From assembly GCA_018896025.1 (NCBI GenBank), contig JAHIND010000006.1:62001-126000 (forward strand): a DNA stretch of 64,000 bases. The letters run 5' to 3'. The DNA comes from Pseudomonadota bacterium (GTDB lineage: Bacteria > Desulfobacterota > Desulfarculia > Desulfarculales > Desulfarculaceae). Under the pieces are notes generated by a model. The model was not told the origin of the DNA, did not search any database, and saw nothing but the letters and a program-made list of their open reading frames with translations. Position 1 is the stretch's first letter. Every line of letters begins with the position of its first letter. The translations under genes were made by a program, and so were the position numbers. Below are positions 23,785 to 31,626 of this stretch, piece by piece.

Positions 23785-23798
23785 ACTGAGCGCTCAGT
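23785..23798. promoter_or_regulatory. candidate operator of the liv-CoA ligase operon
   Basis: Perfect 14-bp palindrome ACTGAGCGCTCAGT. A second inverted repeat, GGATA-CTCAT-TATCC (23767-23781), lies three bases away. Both sit in the gap between the 3' end of the dGTPase-like gene and livG. Their position and symmetry suit a dimeric repressor such as a TetR-family protein. No regulator gene is adjacent. Confidence 0.45.
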
Positions 23799-23799
23799 T

Positions 23800-24984
23800 T
23801 TATATGGAATGAACCATATTTAGCCTTCCGGGCAACCGCCGCGGCACTGCCAGCTCGGCGTGGCGTTTCAGAAAAAATTCGTCGGTCATGCCCGCCAAAA
23901 AGTCGCGCACCATCTCCGGATGGGAGGTTTCATTTTTGTATTTTTGGTCCAGGCGGTCCAAAAAATCCCGGTACACCGGGCTGTCAAAGCGCTCCCGGCT
24001 GAGGTCTTGCAAATAGCTCTCGAACAACAGGTCAAAGGCGGCGGCGATCTTGGGGTGCTCGGTCTTGATGGCGGGGTTGGTGTAGATGTGGGTAAGGTTG
24101 AACCGCTTGAGCGCCCCCAAAGCCTGGGCCACCGGAGCGCTGAAGGAAATATGCTCTTGATCCAGGGAGTTGGCCGTCAGGTCCTCCACCAGGCGGTAGA
24201 CGATTGTCCCGTTGCTCTCGCCCAGCACCCGGCGCACCTGACCCGGCACCATGTCCCGGCTGACCAGGCCCAGGAGGATGGCGTCCTCCAGGTCCCGGCC
24301 CACGTAGGCGATGGTGTCGGCCACCCGCACCAGGCAGCCCTCCAGGGTCATGGGGATCATCTCTAGGGAGGGGTCGGCCCGCTTGGCGGCCATCTGGGCG
24401 TCCAGGGCGGCGAAATCCTTGTCCCGCCTGGGCGACAGGCGCACGGTGTGCATCTCGCCGTCGTGGGTCAAGACCCCGTCCAAAACTTGCAGGCTTAGGT
24501 TGAGTCCCCGCCCTCCCCTTTCCAGGCGCTCCAAAAAATGCACCGACTCCAAGTTGTGCATGAAGGGGCCGATGCCGTGTTCCACGCATTTTTTACTGAG
24601 ATAGCTCTCGCCGTCGTGGCCAAAGGGAGGATGCCCCAGGTCGTGGGCCAGGGCGATGGCCTCGATGAGGTCCTCGTTGAGCCGCAGCAAGCGGCCCAGG
24701 CCCCGGGCGATCTTGCTCACCAGTTGCACGTGCAGCACCCGGTGGGAGATCTGGTCGTTGTCCACCAGTGAGAAAACCTGGGTCTTGTCGATGTAGCGGG
24801 TGTAGGCCAACGAATGCAGCACCCGGTCGGCGTCCACCGCGAAAGGCAGGCGGTGGCCCTGTTCGGCCAGGGGGTCCGGACGGCGGCGCAGGGCGGCCCG
24901 GCTGGGGCAGGCCAAAGGCGAAAGCCTCTGGGCCTCCTCGTCCTGAAGGCGGCGGCGCAAATCAGCCAGCAGATGATCCTGCAA
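23800..24984 (-). CDS. deoxyguanosinetriphosphate triphosphohydrolase-like protein (HD domain)
   Basis: HD-superfamily dNTP triphosphohydrolase homologue (394 aa). Metal-binding residues lie in DQISHRVLHVQLVSKIAR and AIALAHDLGHPPFGHDGE, the classical Dgt-like motif. Further family blocks are TRYIDKTQVF near residue 60 and CLVRVADTIAYVGRDLEDA near residue 220. It would hydrolyse dGTP or other dNTPs to the nucleoside and triphosphate, lowering or balancing the dNTP pool. The start is a TTG with aggag at 8 nt. It is monocistronic, and its start faces the start of the methyltransferase operon. Confidence 0.88.
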   Translation of the reverse strand: MQDHLLADLRRRLQDEEAQRLSPLACPSRAALRRRPDPLAEQGHRLPFAVDADRVLHSLAYTRYIDKTQVFSLVDNDQISHRVLHVQLVSKIARGLGRLLRLNEDLIEAIALAHDLGHPPFGHDGESYLSKKCVEHGIGPFMHNLESVHFLERLERGGRGLNLSLQVLDGVLTHDGEMHTVRLSPRRDKDFAALDAQMAAKRADPSLEMIPMTLEGCLVRVADTIAYVGRDLEDAILLGLVSRDMVPGQVRRVLGESNGTIVYRLVEDLTANSLDQEHISFSAPVAQALGALKRFNLTHIYTNPAIKTEHPKIAAAFDLLFESYLQDLSRERFDSPVYRDFLDRLDQKYKNETSHPEMVRDFLAGMTDEFFLKRHAELAVPRRLPGRLNMVHSI

Positions 24985-25109
24985 GGGGAAAGCTCCTCAT
25001 AAAAGGGACTGGCTCCATTGAAGCGCCCCAACCTCCGGGTGTCAAGCGGCGGCTCCATGGTGAAGCCTCTCCCTTGCCAGCCCCCGCCGGGCATACTAGA
25101 CTTGCCGAC

Positions 25110-25898
25110 ATGATCGTAGCCGCAGACAACCTGACCACCTCCCGCCCTTCGGTGCGCCGCGCCGTGGAAAAGCGCGACGAAGCCTTCGTGCGCGGCCTGT
25201 GCGCAAGCCTGGAGCGGGCCGGTGCCGCCTGGGTAGACCTTAACCCCGGCTATCTGCCCGCCTCCCGGCGCCAGGACACCTGGGCCTGGCTGGTGAAGAC
25301 CACCGAGGCGGCCTGCTCTTCCAAGTTGATCCTGGACGCGGCCGACCCGGTCTCCCTGGAACTGGCCCTGGGCTTTTGCACCCGGCCGCCGATACTCAAC
25401 ATGGCCACCGCCGAGGAGTCCCGCCTGGGCCCGGTGCTAGACATCGCGGCCCACCACGGCCTGGAGGTGATCGCGGCCACCATGACCGCCACCGTGCCCC
25501 CCAGCGCGGAAGAGCGCCTGGCCCTAGCCGCGCTCATCGTGCAGGAAGCCGAGGCCAGGGGCATCAGCACAGAGCGCCTGATAATCGATCCCATGGCCAT
25601 GCCCCTGGCCCTGCCCGGCGGCGAGGCCCACGCCGCGGCGGTGCTGGCCACCCTGCGCGCCCTGCCCCAGGTGTTCGACCCGCCGCCTCGGCGGCTCATC
25701 GCCCTGAGCAATCTGGTTACCGCCAGCGCCGGAGCGCGTTCGGAGTTCGCGGCAGCCCCGTATCTGTCCGCCGCTTTTGGGGCGGGGCTGGAGGTGGTGA
25801 TGATGGACGCCCTCAACCCCGAGCTGATGCGCCTGGTCCACCTTCTGAACGTGTTCGAGGGCCAAGGCATCTTCGCTCCGGGCGAGTTCGCGCCATGA
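25110..25898 (+). CDS. pterin-binding (AcsE/MetH-type) methyltransferase homologue
   Basis: TIM-barrel protein of 262 residues in the dihydropteroate synthase-like family. It is closest by eye to methyltetrahydrofolate:corrinoid/Fe-S protein methyltransferase (AcsE), which has about the same length. Matching blocks are WVDLNPGY, the strand LILDAADP (AcsE-type DSTN), ILNMATAEE, then LIIDPMAMP and LIALSNL. Several expected pterin-site residues differ (DSTN to DAAD, and the NSTN-type strand to NMAT), so it may use another pterin or have a changed role. The ATG at 25110 is chosen because the family starts there. It is first in an operon and overlaps the next gene (ATGA). No acetyl-CoA synthase genes are near. 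Confidence 0.78.
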   Translation: MIVAADNLTTSRPSVRRAVEKRDEAFVRGLCASLERAGAAWVDLNPGYLPASRRQDTWAWLVKTTEAACSSKLILDAADPVSLELALGFCTRPPILNMATAEESRLGPVLDIAAHHGLEVIAATMTATVPPSAEERLALAALIVQEAEARGISTERLIIDPMAMPLALPGGEAHAAAVLATLRALPQVFDPPPRRLIALSNLVTASAGARSEFAAAPYLSAAFGAGLEVVMMDALNPELMRLVHLLNVFEGQGIFAPGEFAP

Positions 25899-26437
25899 GC
25901 CCCGAGCCATCCCCACCCCTGGACCAGCCCCTCACCGGCGCGCCGCACTTCACCTTGGCCGAGCTTATCCGCTCCGACATTGCCCAAACCTACGGCCTGG
26001 ATAATACCCCGCCCCCTGCCGCCCTGGAGCGGTTGGGCGAATTGGCCCGCCAGGTGCTGGAGCCCCTGCGTGGGCGCTTCGGGCCCATCCAGGTGACCAG
26101 CGGCTTTCGCTCGCCGGAGCTCAACTGGTACGTATCCCTTGACCGCACCAGCCGCCACTGCCGGGGCGAGGCGGCGGACGTGCGGCCGCTGGCCGAGGAA
26201 GTGGGCTGTCCCCGCCTGGCCCTGTGGGCCGCTTCCCATCTGCCCTGCGGGCAGATCATCCTGTATAATTATTTTCGGGGTTGGGTGCACCTGGATTTGG
26301 CCCAACCCAGCGCTTTATCTCCCAGGCTATACGTCAGCCAAGGGCAACGCTCTCCGGTGCGCATTACCGCGGACGACCTGGCCCGTCTGATTGTCGATGG
26401 GCCCTTGGCAAGGAACCAACCTAATGAAACTTGTTGA
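25895..26437 (+). CDS. M15-family peptidase-like protein (D-Ala-D-Ala carboxypeptidase fold)
   Basis: A 180-residue protein of the peptidase M15A / DUF882-like group. It has HFTLAELIRSD near the N-terminus and IQVTSGFRSPELN in the middle. The zinc-site blocks are SRHCRGEAADV, with the His and Asp ligands, and WVHLDLA, with the C-terminal His. Members cleave peptidoglycan peptides; many are phage endolysins, but here the neighbours are housekeeping genes and no phage genes are visible. No signal peptide is seen, which is odd for a wall enzyme. It overlaps the preceding methyltransferase by 4 bp and tatD by 14 bp. Confidence 0.8.
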   Translation: MSPEPSPPLDQPLTGAPHFTLAELIRSDIAQTYGLDNTPPPAALERLGELARQVLEPLRGRFGPIQVTSGFRSPELNWYVSLDRTSRHCRGEAADVRPLAEEVGCPRLALWAASHLPCGQIILYNYFRGWVHLDLAQPSALSPRLYVSQGQRSPVRITADDLARLIVDGPLARNQPNETC

Positions 26438-27197
26438 TACGCACGCTCACCTGGATTTACTGGACGACCCCCTGGCAGCCTTTGGCCGCGCCAAGGACGC
26501 CGGAGTGGGCCAGATAATCACCGTGGGCATCGACCTGGAATCTTCCCGCCGCGCCGCCGACTTCAGCCGGGACCTATTGGGCGTCTTCTGCACCGTGGGG
26601 CTGCATCCCCATGAGGTGGCCAAGGCCGGCCCGGACCTTTGGGCCGAGCTGAAGCTGTTGGCGCTGACCGTATCGGCCGTGGCCGTGGGTGAATGCGGCC
26701 TGGATTATTACCGCGACCTCTCGCCCCGCCACATGCAACGCGACGCCTTTGCCGCCCAGATAGAGCTGGCCATGGACCTGGGCTTGCCGTTGGTGGTGCA
26801 CGACCGCGAGGCCCACAATGACGTCTTGAACATGCTTTCCAAGAGCGGAGCCGAGCGGGTGGGCGGAGTGGTGCACTGCTTCAGCGGCGACGCCGCCCTG
26901 GCCGGCGAGCTGGTTTCCCTGGGCTTTAGCCTGGGGATCACCGGAGTGATCACCTACAAGAAATCCGACGAGCTGCGCGCCCTGGTGAAAAAGGTGCCCT
27001 TGACCAAGCTGCTCATCGAGACCGATTGCCCCTACCTGGCCCCCGAACCCTATCGCGGCAAGCCCAACGAGCCCGCCTACGTCGCCCACACCCACCAGGC
27101 TTTGGCCCAGGCCTTGGGGATAAGCCCCGAGGAAGTGGCCTCGGTGACCACGGACAACGCGCGGCGCCTGTTCAGCCTGCCCTACATGGAGGAATAA
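26424..27197 (+). CDS. tatD: TatD-family metal-dependent hydrolase (DNase)
   Basis: TIM-barrel metallohydrolase of 257 residues. All TatD motifs are present: VDTHAHLD at the N-terminus, TVGLHPHE, VGECGLDYYRD, PLVVHDREAHNDVL, GVVHCFSGD and ETDCPYLAPEPYRGKPNEP. Members act as 3'-5' exonucleases or DNases in DNA repair. I chose the ATG at 26424, which puts DTHAHLD at residue 5, as in the family; the upstream ATG at 26391 would add 11 unrelated residues. It overlaps the M15 gene, and maf follows after 2 bp. Confidence 0.92.
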   Translation: MKLVDTHAHLDLLDDPLAAFGRAKDAGVGQIITVGIDLESSRRAADFSRDLLGVFCTVGLHPHEVAKAGPDLWAELKLLALTVSAVAVGECGLDYYRDLSPRHMQRDAFAAQIELAMDLGLPLVVHDREAHNDVLNMLSKSGAERVGGVVHCFSGDAALAGELVSLGFSLGITGVITYKKSDELRALVKKVPLTKLLIETDCPYLAPEPYRGKPNEPAYVAHTHQALAQALGISPEEVASVTTDNARRLFSLPYMEE

Positions 27198-27199
27198 GC

Positions 27200-27799
27200 T
27201 TGTATCGCCTTACTCGGGGAAGCGGTCTGGTGCTGGCCTCGGCCTCGCCGCGCCGCCGAGAGATGCTCACCCACCTGGGGCTGTACTTCCGCCTGGCCCC
27301 GGCACACATAGATGAAAACCTGCTCCCCGGTGAAAGCGCCGCCCAGGCGGCCCAGCGCCTGGCCATGGCCAAGGCGGCGGCGGTGCGGGTCGCTCCCAAT
27401 GACACGGTGTTGGCCGCCGACACCCTCGTGGTGTTGGGCGAGGAGATCATGGGCAAGCCCAAGGACGCCCAAGAAGCGGCCCAAATGCTGCGCAAGCTCT
27501 CCGGGGTGCAGCACGAGGTGCTCACCGGCTATTGCCTGCTGGGAGACTTCGGGCAAAAGGTGGGCCTGGGCCGCAGCCTGGTCACCTTCCGAAAGCTCAG
27601 CGACGCGGAGATAGCGGCTTACGTGGCCACCGGCGAGGCTATGGACAAAGCCGGGGCCTATGCGGTGCAAGGCCTGGGCGGAGCCCTGGTCAAAGAAGTG
27701 AGCGGCTCCTACACCAACGTGGTGGGGCTGCCCCTGGCCGCGGTCATCGAGATGCTCCTGGAGCAAGGGCTCATCGAGCCCCAGGGAGAGGGCGCATGA
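27200..27799 (+). CDS. maf: Maf-family nucleoside triphosphate pyrophosphatase
   Basis: A 199-residue Maf/HAM1-fold enzyme that hydrolyses non-canonical or excess nucleotides (dTTP, UTP or modified NTPs) to the monophosphate. Motifs are LVLASASPRRREML at the N-terminus, NDTVLAADTLVVLGEE with the catalytic aspartate, KPKDAQEAAQML and the SGSYTNVVGLPL C-terminal block. The start is a TTG, because ggagg lies 7 nt upstream and the family begins with this strand. It lies 2 bp after tatD and overlaps yggS by 4 bp. Confidence 0.92.
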   Translation: MYRLTRGSGLVLASASPRRREMLTHLGLYFRLAPAHIDENLLPGESAAQAAQRLAMAKAAAVRVAPNDTVLAADTLVVLGEEIMGKPKDAQEAAQMLRKLSGVQHEVLTGYCLLGDFGQKVGLGRSLVTFRKLSDAEIAAYVATGEAMDKAGAYAVQGLGGALVKEVSGSYTNVVGLPLAAVIEMLLEQGLIEPQGEGA

Positions 27800-28485
27800 G
27801 CATAGCCGCGAACCTGGCCCTGGTGACTTCCCGCATAGCCGCTGCCGCCAGAGCCTCGGGCCGCAAGCCCGAACAGGTGCGCCTGGTGGCGGTTAGCAAG
27901 ATGCACGGCCCCCAGGCGGTCAAGTCCGCCCTGGCCGCCGGGCAGATTCTCTTCGGCGAGAACTACGTGCAGGAAGCCCAGGACAAGATCGCGGCGGTGG
28001 GGCCCGGCCCCTCCTGGCATTTCATCGGCCACCTCCAGAGCAACAAGGCCAAGGTGGTGGCCGAGCTTTTCGACGTGGTCCAGAGCGTGGACCGGCTCAA
28101 GCTGGCCAAGGCCCTGGATCGCCGGGCTGGTGAGCTGGGCCGCAAGCTGGGGGTGCTGTTGCAGGTCAACGTGGGCGGCGAGGGCCAGAAGTCCGGCTGC
28201 TCTGCCGGTGATGCCGCCATCCTGGCCCAGGAAGTGGCCAAGCTGGAGCACCTGGAACTGAGCGGGCTCATGACCATGCCGCCCTTTTTCGACGACCCCG
28301 AACGGGCCCGCCCGGTGTTCGCCGAGCTGCGCAGCCTGGGCGAACAGCTGGGCCGCGACCTGCCCCAGGGGGCCATGCGCCATCTGTCCATGGGCATGAG
28401 CGGCGACTACGAGGCGGCCATAGCCGAAGGCGCCACCCTGGTCCGGGTGGGCACGGCCATCTTCGGCGAGCGCGATTATTCCTAA
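27796..28485 (+). CDS. yggS: YggS-family pyridoxal phosphate homeostasis protein
   Basis: PLP-binding TIM-barrel protein (229 aa) that keeps free PLP and amino/keto acid balance; it is not a racemase. The PLP lysine is in RLVAVSKMH (about residue 35). Other motifs are FGENYVQEAQDKI, WHFIGHLQSNK, VLLQVNVGGEGQKSG, LSGLMTMPP and LSMGMSGDYEAAI. It is last in the methyltransferase-M15-tatD-maf-yggS operon and converges on rlmB. Confidence 0.94.
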   Translation: MSIAANLALVTSRIAAAARASGRKPEQVRLVAVSKMHGPQAVKSALAAGQILFGENYVQEAQDKIAAVGPGPSWHFIGHLQSNKAKVVAELFDVVQSVDRLKLAKALDRRAGELGRKLGVLLQVNVGGEGQKSGCSAGDAAILAQEVAKLEHLELSGLMTMPPFFDDPERARPVFAELRSLGEQLGRDLPQGAMRHLSMGMSGDYEAAIAEGATLVRVGTAIFGERDYS

Positions 28486-28493
28486 GTAAAATC

Positions 28494-28512
28494 GGGCGAG
28501 GCGTTTTCGCCC
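28494..28512. terminator. short hairpin between convergent yggS and rlmB
   Basis: GGGCGA and TCGCCC surround a T-rich seven-base loop in the 48-bp space between two stop codons. The stem is short, so terminator function is only possible. Confidence 0.35.
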
Positions 28513-28533
28513 CTAGTGGCGCGGAGGCTGGGT

Positions 28534-29292
28534 TCAGACCGAGCCGCTTTGGCGTTGACGCACTATCTCGAACAATAGAGCCCCGGCGGCCACCGAGGCG
28601 TTGAGGCTCTCCACTCCCTCAGCCAAAGGCAGGCTGGCGCTCATGTCGCACAGGGACATGAGGCGAGAGCCCACGCCCTTGTGCTCTCCGCCCACCACCA
28701 GGGCCAGGGGCCGCACCAGGTCGTGCTCCCAGGGGGCCGGAGCCTGGCGGGTGGCCGCGGCCAAGAGCCACAGGCCCGCTTCCTTCAGCTCCTGGGCGGC
28801 AGCGCTGAGGTTGGTCACCCGGGCCACCGGCACCAGGGAAGCGGCTCCGGCGGCGGCCTTGATCGCGGCCGGGGTCAGGGGGCAGGCCCGGTCCTTGGGC
28901 ATCACCAGGCCCTGGGCCCCGGCGGCGGCGGCGCTGCGCAGGATGGCCCCCAGGTTGTGCGGGTCCTGGATGTGGTCGGCGATGACCACCAGGGCGCGAT
29001 CTCCGGCGGCCTGGGCCGCCTCGATAATGCTCTCCAACTCGGCGTAGGGAAAGGCGGCCATCATCAGGGCCACGCCCTGGTGGGCCGCGCCTCCGGCCAG
29101 CTCGTTGAGGCGCTGCCGAGGAGCCCGGCGCACCTTGACCCCGGCGGCGCGGGCCGCGTCGGCCAGGCGGTTCAGGGCCGGGCCCTGGTCCCCGGTGGCC
29201 AAAAGCAACTCACCGGCCATCTCCGGCTGCTCGGCCAGGGCCTGGGCCACGGCGTGGCGGCCCACGATCACGCTCTGTTCTTGGTTTTCCAC
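28534..29292 (-). CDS. rlmB: RlmB-type 23S rRNA (guanosine-2'-O)-methyltransferase
   Basis: SPOUT-class RNA methyltransferase (252 aa). An N-terminal substrate-binding domain (IVGRHAVAQAL to VALMMAAF) is followed by the knotted SAM domain with ADHIQDPHNLGAILRSA, LVVGGEHKGVGSRL and LPLAEGVESLNASVAAG. RlmB methylates G2251 of 23S rRNA; related TrmH enzymes act on tRNA, so the target is inferred. It lies 1 bp after gmk on the same strand, at the end of the long minus-strand run. Confidence 0.92.
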   Translation of the reverse strand: MENQEQSVIVGRHAVAQALAEQPEMAGELLLATGDQGPALNRLADAARAAGVKVRRAPRQRLNELAGGAAHQGVALMMAAFPYAELESIIEAAQAAGDRALVVIADHIQDPHNLGAILRSAAAAGAQGLVMPKDRACPLTPAAIKAAAGAASLVPVARVTNLSAAAQELKEAGLWLLAAATRQAPAPWEHDLVRPLALVVGGEHKGVGSRLMSLCDMSASLPLAEGVESLNASVAAGALLFEIVRQRQSGSV

Positions 29293-29293
29293 T

Positions 29294-29902
29294 CTATGAC
29301 GCCTGGAATTCTTCCAGCAGCTTGAGGTGCCGCTGGGTGCGGCGGCGGCTGGCGGTGATGATGGCCTGCACCTCGGCCACGGCCTTTTCCAGATTATCGT
29401 TGACCACCAGGTGGGTGTAGTTCTCGGCCTTGGTCAACTCGTAGCGCACCCGCTCCAGACGCTGGCACACCTGGGCCTCGTCCTCGGTGGCCCGTCCGCG
29501 CAGGCGGTCCTCCAGCACCTTGCGGCTGGGGGGCAACAGGAAGATGAACACTCCATCCTTAAAGCGCTTCTGAAGCTGCTCAGCCCCGTTCACGTCAGTG
29601 TCCAGGAAAAGGTCCTGTCCCTGGTCCAAGGCCCGGCGCACGATCTTTTCCGAGGTGCCGTAGAGGTTGCCGAAAATCTCCTCGTACTCGGCCATCTCTC
29701 CGGCCTGGATGCGGTGCTGAAAGTCCTCACGAGTCACGAAGTAGTAGTCCACGCCGTCCTGCTCGCCGGGCCGGGGTTGGCGGGTGGTCAGGCTCACCGA
29801 ATAGGCCAGGTCGGGCATGTCCTGGCGCACCCGCGTGGCGATGGTGCTCTTGCCCGCCCCCGGCGGTCCCGACAACACGAAAATCTGACCCTCGCCGCTC
29901 AT
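29294..29902 (-). CDS. gmk: guanylate kinase
   Basis: Converts GMP to GDP with ATP (202 aa, normal length). The P-loop is [10 protein letters not shown] (about residues 11-20). The GMP-binding block has [18 protein letters not shown], and the [12 protein letters not shown] segment follows. It overlaps remA by 4 bp and is followed by rlmB. The order yicC-remA-gmk is conserved in many Firmicutes and Deltaproteobacteria. Confidence 0.96.
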   Translation of the reverse strand: MSGEGQIFVLSGPPGAGKSTIATRVRQDMPDLAYSVSLTTRQPRPGEQDGVDYYFVTREDFQHRIQAGEMAEYEEIFGNLYGTSEKIVRRALDQGQDLFLDTDVNGAEQLQKRFKDGVFIFLLPPSRKVLEDRLRGRATEDEAQVCQRLERVRYELTKAENYTHLVVNDNLEKAVAEVQAIITASRRRTQRHLKLLEEFQAS

Positions 29903-30186
29903 GCCGGCTCCTCCTCGCTCAACGCCAAAGATGTGTCTTCAAAGCTGGTGGACTCGTAGCGCTGGCCCATGGTGTCCGGCTGGATGGCCGAGAGCAGCAC
30001 GTGCCCCGAGTCGGTGATGACTATGCTGCGGGTGCGCCGCCCCTGGGTGGCGTCCAACAGGCGCCCCGCCTGGCGGGCCTCCTCGCGCAGGCGCTTCATG
30101 GGCGCCCCGGCGGGGTTGAGTATGGCCACCACCCGGCGGGCGGCCACGGTGTTGCCGAAACCCAGGCTCATCAACTTGCCGGCCAT
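29899..30186 (-). CDS. remA: RemA-like (DUF370) regulator
   Basis: A 95-residue protein of the DUF370/RemA family. It starts with [21 protein letters not shown] and has the conserved [16 protein letters not shown] and [20 protein letters not shown] blocks. In Bacillus RemA is a DNA-binding activator of matrix genes; the role in Gram-negative bacteria is not established. It lies between yicC and gmk with a 4-bp overlap into gmk. The last 15 residues are acidic and not part of the conserved core. Confidence 0.93.
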   Translation of the reverse strand: MAGKLMSLGFGNTVAARRVVAILNPAGAPMKRLREEARQAGRLLDATQGRRTRSIVITDSGHVLLSAIQPDTMGQRYESTSFEDTSLALSEEEPA

Positions 30187-30201
30187 TAGCGTCTCCCGCC
30201 C

Positions 30202-31080
30202 CTACTCGACGTTCTGGATCTGCTCCCGGATGCGCTCCAGCTCGGCCTTCAGTTCCACGATGGTCTGGCCCGCCTCGGCGTCCGGCGTCTTGGAGCCCAT
30301 GGTGTTGGCCTCCCGGTTGAGCTCCTGCATCAGGAAGTCCAGCTTGCGCCCCACCGGCTCGGAACTGGCCAGGAACTGTTTGAACTGCTCCAAGTGGCTG
30401 GCCGCGCGCACCGCCTCTTCGGTGATGTCCGCCTTGTCGGCGATCACCGCCACCTCCATGGCCAGGCGCTGGGGGTCGGGCTCGGTGTCGCCGGTGAGGA
30501 AGGCGATGCGTTCGCGCAGGCGCTCCTGGTACCCGGCCACCACCTGGGGCGAGCGGGCCGCCGCCTCGCTGAACAGACGCCCCACCACTTCCAGGCGGGC
30601 GCTCAGGTCTTCGGACAGGGCCTGTCCCTCGGCGGCGCGCATCTCCTCCAACTCGTCCAGGGCCTGGGCCATGGCGGGCTCCAACTGAGACCACAGGGCT
30701 TCGGGGTCCGGGCCTTCCTCCTGGCTGAGAATCAGGTCGCGGTTGTGGAGAAAAGGCATGATGCCCGCCTCCTGGGTGATGCCCAGCTCCTGTTGCAACT
30801 CGGCCAGCACCCGGCGGTATTCGCGCACCAAGGGGCGGTTTAGCACCAGGCGCGGAGCCGTCTCCACCGCGCCGCTGGCCGCCACGCTTATGCTGACCCG
30901 GCCCCGGGTTAGGCGCGCGCCCACGAATTTTTTGATGCGCTCCTCCAGGGCGGTGAGCCCCGAGGGCAGGCGCAGATGGAAATCCAGGTAGCGCGAATTC
31001 ACCGTCTTAAGCTCCGCCACCCAAGCTCCCTCGCCGACGGCGTTTTGACCCCGGCCGTAGCCGGTCATGGACTTGATCAA
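30202..31080 (-). CDS. yicC: YicC-family endoribonuclease-like protein
   Basis: A 292-residue YicC protein, the usual length. It starts MIKSMTGYGRG, carries LKTVNSRYLDFHLRLP, and ends in the DUF1732 domain with VAVIADKADITEEAVRAASH and GRKLDFLMQELNREANTMGSK. YicC proteins are RNases implicated in small-RNA turnover and stress survival. I chose the TTG at 31080, which has ggggagaa upstream and gives the family's usual N-terminus; its TTGA overlaps the stop of the DUF4416 gene. remA follows after 15 bp. Confidence 0.92.
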   Translation of the reverse strand: MIKSMTGYGRGQNAVGEGAWVAELKTVNSRYLDFHLRLPSGLTALEERIKKFVGARLTRGRVSISVAASGAVETAPRLVLNRPLVREYRRVLAELQQELGITQEAGIMPFLHNRDLILSQEEGPDPEALWSQLEPAMAQALDELEEMRAAEGQALSEDLSARLEVVGRLFSEAAARSPQVVAGYQERLRERIAFLTGDTEPDPQRLAMEVAVIADKADITEEAVRAASHLEQFKQFLASSEPVGRKLDFLMQELNREANTMGSKTPDAEAGQTIVELKAELERIREQIQNVE

Positions 31081-31619
31081 AGAAATTCTCCCCGCGCCTG
31101 CTCTTCTTTGCCCTGCCACAAGAGGCGGCCGCGCAAAAAGCCCAGCAGGTCGCGCATGTCCTCCCCGCTGTAGTCGGGGTAGGTCCAGGGCAGGGCATCA
31201 TAGCCGTTGCCCTGATAATAAAGGGTCACTTCGCCGTAGATGCCCGGAGCCAGCTCCAGGCGGTGCCCCGCGAATTTGTGGGTGGCCAGCACCAGGCTAT
31301 CCCGGTCCAGCAGGCCGGGGTCCAGGTTGACCCGTCGCCGCCCATCTAGGGAAAGCTCGTCCTCGATCCCGGCGCATTGGCGCTTGATCGCGGCCAGTTC
31401 GCCGGGCAGCCGCAGGCTCTCCAGGGCGGCCAGCCGCCGGGTAAGGCCGGGGCCCATCTCCGGGGTGTAATATCCGCTGTCGGTGAAAGGCATCGGCTCC
31501 GAGTAGAATACCACCCTACCCAGGAGCGAGGCCAGGCGCTCCAGGGCCCGCGCCCGGGGTTCTTCCGGCCCGGCCAGCAGGCTCACCACCAGCCGGGCGG
31601 GCCGGGGATCGGCGCCCAT
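31077..31619 (-). CDS. DUF4416 family protein
   Basis: A 180-residue protein of a family common in deltaproteobacteria and of unknown function. Recognisable features are the N-terminal RLVVSLLAGPEEPRARALERL, the acidic/aromatic FTDSGYYTPEMG, and the block RVNLDPGLLDRDSLVLATHK. The C-terminus has LPWTYPDYSGEDMRDLLGFL. There is no signal peptide or membrane segment. It lies between ugd (7 bp away) and yicC (overlapping), so it links the surface-polysaccharide genes to the yicC-remA-gmk block. Confidence 0.85.
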   Translation of the reverse strand: MGADPRPARLVVSLLAGPEEPRARALERLASLLGRVVFYSEPMPFTDSGYYTPEMGPGLTRRLAALESLRLPGELAAIKRQCAGIEDELSLDGRRRVNLDPGLLDRDSLVLATHKFAGHRLELAPGIYGEVTLYYQGNGYDALPWTYPDYSGEDMRDLLGFLRGRLLWQGKEEQARGEFL

Positions 31620-31626
31620 GGCCGGT

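Noticed and set aside
25895..26437. prophage remnant suggested by the M15 endolysin-like gene
   Set aside because: No other phage gene, integrase or attachment site around it, and it is embedded with overlaps in a housekeeping operon.
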